Assembly: GCF_007747995.1 (NCBI RefSeq)
Contig: NZ_CP036276.1
Location: 2,657,001 to 2,721,000, forward strand
Direction: 5' to 3'
Length of the DNA: 64,000 nucleotides
Origin: Symmachiella dynata
Lineage (GTDB): Bacteria; Planctomycetota; Planctomycetia; Planctomycetales; Planctomycetaceae
The position numbers were made by a program, and so were the translations under genes. This document shows, one piece after another, positions 60,702-64,000 of this stretch. Each line of letters starts with the position of its first letter. Within the stretch, counting starts at the first letter, position 1. The notes under the pieces were generated by a model, which saw only the letters and a program-made list of their open reading frames with translations, was not told the DNA's origin and made no database searches.

Positions 60702-61050
60702 AACCCCCTCGGGTACTTAAGTAATGTGACTGGTGCCAACAGGATTCGTCTCAGTGAAACGTTTCCCAAACACCCCGCTCCCGCTGCGACTCAAGCGCCG
60801 GATCCAATCGTATTCCTGCGCCGTTGTCCCGATTTTGTTTCTTCTGGATTGCGGTCGACCTACCTGCGGCCTAGCGAATACACTAAAACCATCAAACAGA
60901 TCGCCCAAAAGCGGCATACGTACCAACAGGCAGCATCACCGCCGATTTGTTCACGCAGTCGAATGGCAATTTCCGTACGGCATGCGATCACAATCAGTTT
61001 TTTCGGAATAACCCGCCCCGTTTCTTTGGTGAATTCAGTATTTTCGTAAC
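60702..61050. other. Divergent intergenic region, no gene seen
   Basis: About 350 bp between divergent genes. Open frames here (for example 60726-61049) have no coding character, no ribosome-binding sites and no recognisable products. Expected to contain both promoters, but none is clear. Confidence 0.4.
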
Positions 61051-62157
61051 ATGACAAAAACCTTGCCCATTTTATGTGTGGCTGCAACTCTCGTTGCAGC
61101 AATGGCTTACGGTTATGCTGCACCGCCAGAGCTGCACCGAGCAATTCTTCCGGATTTGCCAACCGGGCCGCAAAATCAACAGCCACGAGCCGATTTGACG
61201 CTCGCTCAGGCGGAAACCGCGCCCGAAGAGTCCGCGGAAAAACCTGCTGAAACTCCCGCAGAAACCCCGGCGGAGAAACCGCCTGAGAAGGGGGGCAACA
61301 AAGCGACGGCGACCGATGCCCTCAGAAAATCACGGGAATTGCTCTCGCAGCACCAATCCATACGTGCCAACGTCATCGAGACGGTCGAAATCGGGAATCA
61401 CGGATTTACAGCCACCGGACGCTACCTGCAGCGGGGCAAAATGAAGCTGCGTTTGGAATTCGACCTGCAAATCGGACAGACCATCGGTGCGATGATGGAA
61501 GTCTGTGACGGCGAGGTTTTGCATACTCGGCACATCATCGGCGAAGAGGTCCAACTCACGCGGCGCAATGTGCGTGAAATCTTAGAAGCCGCCAGCGCTA
61601 GCAAGGTCGCGACAGCGGACATGTTTATCGCTGAAATGGGCTTTGGAGGACTTCCCGGCTTGTTAGCAGCCATGGAACAGTCGATGACCTTCGACAACCT
61701 CAAGGACGATTCACTGGGCGACAAGAGCGTCTGGATGATTCAAGGGACCTGGAACCAACAATTTCGCAGTCGGTTCCTCCCACCGCAACAAGCCAACGCT
61801 GGTCCCCAAGGTGGGCAAAAAGAGGGACAGCAGCCCGCGCAGGCGTTGCCATCGCTGGTTCCCGATTTTGTGAAAGTCTACCTCGACCGGCAAACAGGAT
61901 TTCCCCTGAAAATCCAGTACCTGAAAAAAGTGGCGGGACGCAATCACGCGCGGCCCATGCTCACGTTGGCGTTTCGCGATATTGAACTCAACGGCGTTAT
62001 CGACGATAGCGAGTTCACGTTCATTCCGCCGGAAACACCCACTCCCGTCGATCTCACGTCGCTGTACAAAGAACGTATTCGCGCCGCCGAAGAGGCTGCG
62101 GCACAACGAAACGCACCCGGCGCGCCGCAACCCATTCAACAACCGCCGCAGAACTAG
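61051..62157 (+). CDS. Exported LolA-like protein (outer-membrane lipoprotein carrier-like)
   Basis: The 368-residue protein has a signal peptide (MTKTLPILCVAATLVAAMAYGYA). A Glu/Pro/Ala-rich linker built of AEKPAETPAETPAEKPPEK-type units (about residues 50-80) leads into a LolA/LolB-type half-barrel. The barrel has VIETVEIGNHGFTATGRY, KMKLRLEFDLQIG and the C-terminal VYLDRQTGFPLKIQYLKK with IELNGVIDDSEFTFIPPE. Such domains carry lipids or lipoprotein anchors across the periplasm. The PDLP/PE-rich linker is unusual. Function inferred from the fold only. Confidence 0.72.
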   Translation: MTKTLPILCVAATLVAAMAYGYAAPPELHRAILPDLPTGPQNQQPRADLTLAQAETAPEESAEKPAETPAETPAEKPPEKGGNKATATDALRKSRELLSQHQSIRANVIETVEIGNHGFTATGRYLQRGKMKLRLEFDLQIGQTIGAMMEVCDGEVLHTRHIIGEEVQLTRRNVREILEAASASKVATADMFIAEMGFGGLPGLLAAMEQSMTFDNLKDDSLGDKSVWMIQGTWNQQFRSRFLPPQQANAGPQGGQKEGQQPAQALPSLVPDFVKVYLDRQTGFPLKIQYLKKVAGRNHARPMLTLAFRDIELNGVIDDSEFTFIPPETPTPVDLTSLYKERIRAAEEAAAQRNAPGAPQPIQQPPQN

Positions 62158-62224
62158 TGAGATGGTGTCGGTGGGAAGCACTCATCGCTTTCCGACTCCG
62201 AGCAGAGCCGTTCAAAAAGCGGCA

Positions 62225-62878
62225 TCACCCAACCGTCAATCCATCGAGATGAAACGCGGCGTTCATCGTGGTGACCACCGTCTCCTGTGGATTGTGGCGG
62301 ATAATGTTCACGCCGCAGTTCGCTTGCCGGATCGTGGGAGCCAGTTCCAGCGGAACGCCCAGCAGGGTCGCCAGATAGACGCGATTGACGACGTTGTGAG
62401 CCACCACGACGATCGATTCGCCCCGGTGTTTCTCTAACAACCCGTTGAGCACCGGCGTCACCCGGGCTGCGACGTCGCCGTACGACTCGCCTTCCAGATA
62501 GCCATGTTTGGCCGGGTTTTCGCGAAAATAGGCATACGCCTCGGCAAAATCCCGCTCGATCGAACCCCAGTCCAACCCTTCCCAGCGGCCCACGTCACAT
62601 TCGTTAATGTCCCCGGCTGTCTGCACCGGCAACTGGTGCGGCTTAGCAATGGCCGCCGCCGATTCCTGTGCCCGCAGCATGGGGCTGGCGTAGACTTGTG
62701 AGAGAGGAAACTCGCTTAACAACGCGCTACACGCGGCAGCCTGTCGCACACCCAATTTGCTCAGCGGCCCGTTAATCCCTTGCCCTTGCAAGATATAAGG
62801 CTGCTGCAAATTGGCATCCGTCGCGCCGTGTCGTACCAAAAACAAATAGGTCGTGTCCGAGGGGGGAAGAGTTTTCAT
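62225..62878 (-). CDS. Histidine phosphatase family protein (phosphoglycerate mutase-like)
   Basis: The 217-residue protein has the RHG motif LFLVRHGATDAN (catalytic His about residue 17), the second Arg in YASPMLRAQESA, Glu in INECDVGRWEG and the second His in SIVVVAHNVVNR. These define the two-His phosphatase fold (phosphotransfer through phospho-His). The lack of wider PGM motifs suggests a broad-specificity phosphatase (alpha-ribazole- or PhoE-like) rather than glycolytic mutase. A short tandem repeat lies between it and the next gene. Confidence 0.88.
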   Translation of the reverse strand: MKTLPPSDTTYLFLVRHGATDANLQQPYILQGQGINGPLSKLGVRQAAACSALLSEFPLSQVYASPMLRAQESAAAIAKPHQLPVQTAGDINECDVGRWEGLDWGSIERDFAEAYAYFRENPAKHGYLEGESYGDVAARVTPVLNGLLEKHRGESIVVVAHNVVNRVYLATLLGVPLELAPTIRQANCGVNIIRHNPQETVVTTMNAAFHLDGLTVG

Positions 62879-63047
62879 CGATGAAATGATGGAGAATCCA
62901 TTCTGGGAGTAGGCTTGGGGCTTGAGGGGACTGGCTTGAGTGTTGGCAGGGGGACGCAGTGTGAAGTGGGGACGTCTAGTGTGGCTTGAAAGATAGGCAG
63001 GAGCGTTGATGAACCATCCGGTCCCTCTTTCTGCTCACGCCTGTCCC

Positions 63048-63068
63048 CTCACGCCTCACGCCTCACGC
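63048..63068. repeat. Short tandem repeat CTCACGC x3
   Basis: Three copies of the 7-mer CTCACGC in a row in a ~190-bp intergenic stretch (62879-63068) that otherwise holds nothing recognisable. A simple slippage repeat. Confidence 0.8.
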
Positions 63069-63782
63069 CTATTGAAGCAACGCTTGCACGTCGCCATAGG
63101 TTGCGTAAACCATCAAACCGAGGATCAGCACAATGCCCGCAATCGTCAAGCGTTCGTGCAACCATAGCAACCGACGGTCGATCGATTCGAGCAGATACAT
63201 CATAATCTTGCCGCCATCCAGCGGAGGCATCGGCAGCATGTTGAAGACAGCCAGACTAATGCTCAACGCGTTCAGGAATTTCAGCATCCCGATAAATCCA
63301 CCGGAGACAATTTTGTCCCCCACAGCCACGATGCCCACGACGCCAGATACTTCACCGGCACCTGTGAACAATCCCCCGATAGCGGCGATCATCGCCATGA
63401 TCATATTGCCGATCTGCACGACCGGTTCGACTGAGATGGCCGACAGGCTCAACCCGCCCTGCAAGACGTTGTAGATCGCCAAGCAGACAAATGAGAGCAG
63501 GATATTGGCGACCGGACCGCCAAAGGCAAAGATCAAACGTCGCGACACGGGAATCTTCACAAACTCGTCGTGATCTTCCACCGCCGGCAGGACATAGCCT
63601 CCCAGCGGAATCGCAGACAGCCAATAGTCGGTCTCGCCCCGCCGCCAGCCCCAAACCTTGGGGCCGATCCCTACGGAAAACCGGGTGACCGGAATCTTGG
63701 TCCACCAAGCGGCGACCAAATGGCCCATCTCATGAATTAAAATCGCCAGTCCGATCAACAAGGCGCTAACAATATATCCCAT
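63069..63782 (-). CDS. Site-2 protease (M50 family), without PDZ domain
   Basis: The 237-residue membrane metalloprotease has the zinc motif HEMGH in ILIHEMGHLVAAWW at its first helix, the family G-x-G (FGGPVANILLS) and the third zinc ligand in MLPMPPLDGGKI. RseP-type site-2 proteases are usually about 350-450 residues with one or two PDZ domains between helices; here that region is short and no PDZ is visible. It cuts membrane-embedded substrates, often anti-sigma factors. Substrate unknown. Confidence 0.9.
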   Translation of the reverse strand: MGYIVSALLIGLAILIHEMGHLVAAWWTKIPVTRFSVGIGPKVWGWRRGETDYWLSAIPLGGYVLPAVEDHDEFVKIPVSRRLIFAFGGPVANILLSFVCLAIYNVLQGGLSLSAISVEPVVQIGNMIMAMIAAIGGLFTGAGEVSGVVGIVAVGDKIVSGGFIGMLKFLNALSISLAVFNMLPMPPLDGGKIMMYLLESIDRRLLWLHERLTIAGIVLILGLMVYATYGDVQALLQ

Positions 63783-64000
63783 CTCACAACTCCTAAACGA
63801 GTTTCAAAACCTGGTTGCGCTTGTTCCGGAAACTTACACATCAGTATCAGCGGCACGCGTCAGAGGGTTTTGAAACAACCTGTAGCGAGTATTTTGTCAA
63901 TTTGATCCTCAATTATCACGCGCGGCCGATGCATGTAAAGGCGGGTTCATTGAATTCGGGATGAAGAGGGGTGTTGATTTCTCGAAACAAACCGGCGCAA
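63783..64000. other. Right-edge intergenic sequence, no gene seen
   Basis: About 218 bp upstream of the site-2 protease gene. It should carry that gene's promoter; no clear element is visible and no open frame extends off the window edge. Confidence 0.4.

Noticed and set aside
60726-61049. Two overlapping open frames of about 100 residues
   Set aside because: No ribosome-binding site, no coding character, and they lie in the divergent promoter region of two well-supported genes.
63000-63068. Tandem CTCACGC repeat as a possible regulatory iteron
   Set aside because: Only three 7-bp copies with no partner sites or replication genes; best explained by slippage.

Overview
The window looks like a chromosomal segment of a planctomycete (Planctomycetota, Planctomycetaceae-like). 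The grounds are a moderately GC-rich sequence, a DUF1501 protein, a Tat-exported Gfo/Idh/MocA oxidoreductase, a Tat-exported enolase-superfamily enzyme, HEAT and leucine-rich-repeat proteins, zinc-ribbon plus membrane-anchor proteins, and intergenic hairpin repeats of a kind I associate with this phylum. Species-level assignment is not possible from reading alone. I found no rRNA, tRNA, CRISPR array, integrase or phage genes.

Layout. 1-6.2 kb: the end of a DoxX-like membrane protein, a secreted Gfo/Idh/MocA protein, a TetA-like MFS exporter, and an adjacent pair of ADP-ribose-removing enzymes (bacterial-type PARG and an ARH/DraG-type hydrolase). 6.3-27.1 kb: one long minus-strand respiratory cluster. 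It starts with a Rieske protein and a cytochrome b split into two genes, followed by a giant eight-haem cytochrome c with a coiled-coil stalk, two cupredoxin-like lipoproteins and a dihaem cytochrome c. It continues with aa3-type oxidase subunits II and I, haem A synthase (ctaA), haem O synthase (ctaB), subunits III and IV, an ABC-2 exporter, a Sco-DUF420 fusion and a small membrane protein. Together these describe an electron path from quinol through a b/Rieske/multihaem-c complex to a copper/haem oxidase, with the oxidase's cofactor-assembly genes alongside.

27.7-41 kb: accessory region. It holds a DUF4392 (D-glutamate cyclase-like) gene, small paralogous lipoproteins, a secreted enolase-superfamily enzyme, a WGR-DUF4375 protein, a zinc-ribbon membrane protein and a HEAT protein. 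Two loci here share the same odd layout: an intact gene, then one cargo gene, then a second copy of the intact gene's 3' end whose differences are all synonymous. 41.2-52.6 kb: an Hsp70-DUF3731 protein, an IS4-type element sitting in the loop of an intergenic hairpin, a DUF1501 protein, an ActP-like symporter with its DUF485 partner, and aconitase. 52.6-56.9 kb: a tandem array of leucine-rich-repeat membrane proteins ending in a decayed copy, then two copies of a 220-bp highly structured repeat flanking three small genes. 57-64 kb: secreted or envelope proteins, a histidine phosphatase and a site-2 protease.

The best candidates for something undescribed are the two 3'-end-duplication cargo loci (27702-29585 and 33334-37486), the structured repeat pair with a compensatory base-pair change (55414-56877), and the IS inserted in a hairpin loop (44262-45822).
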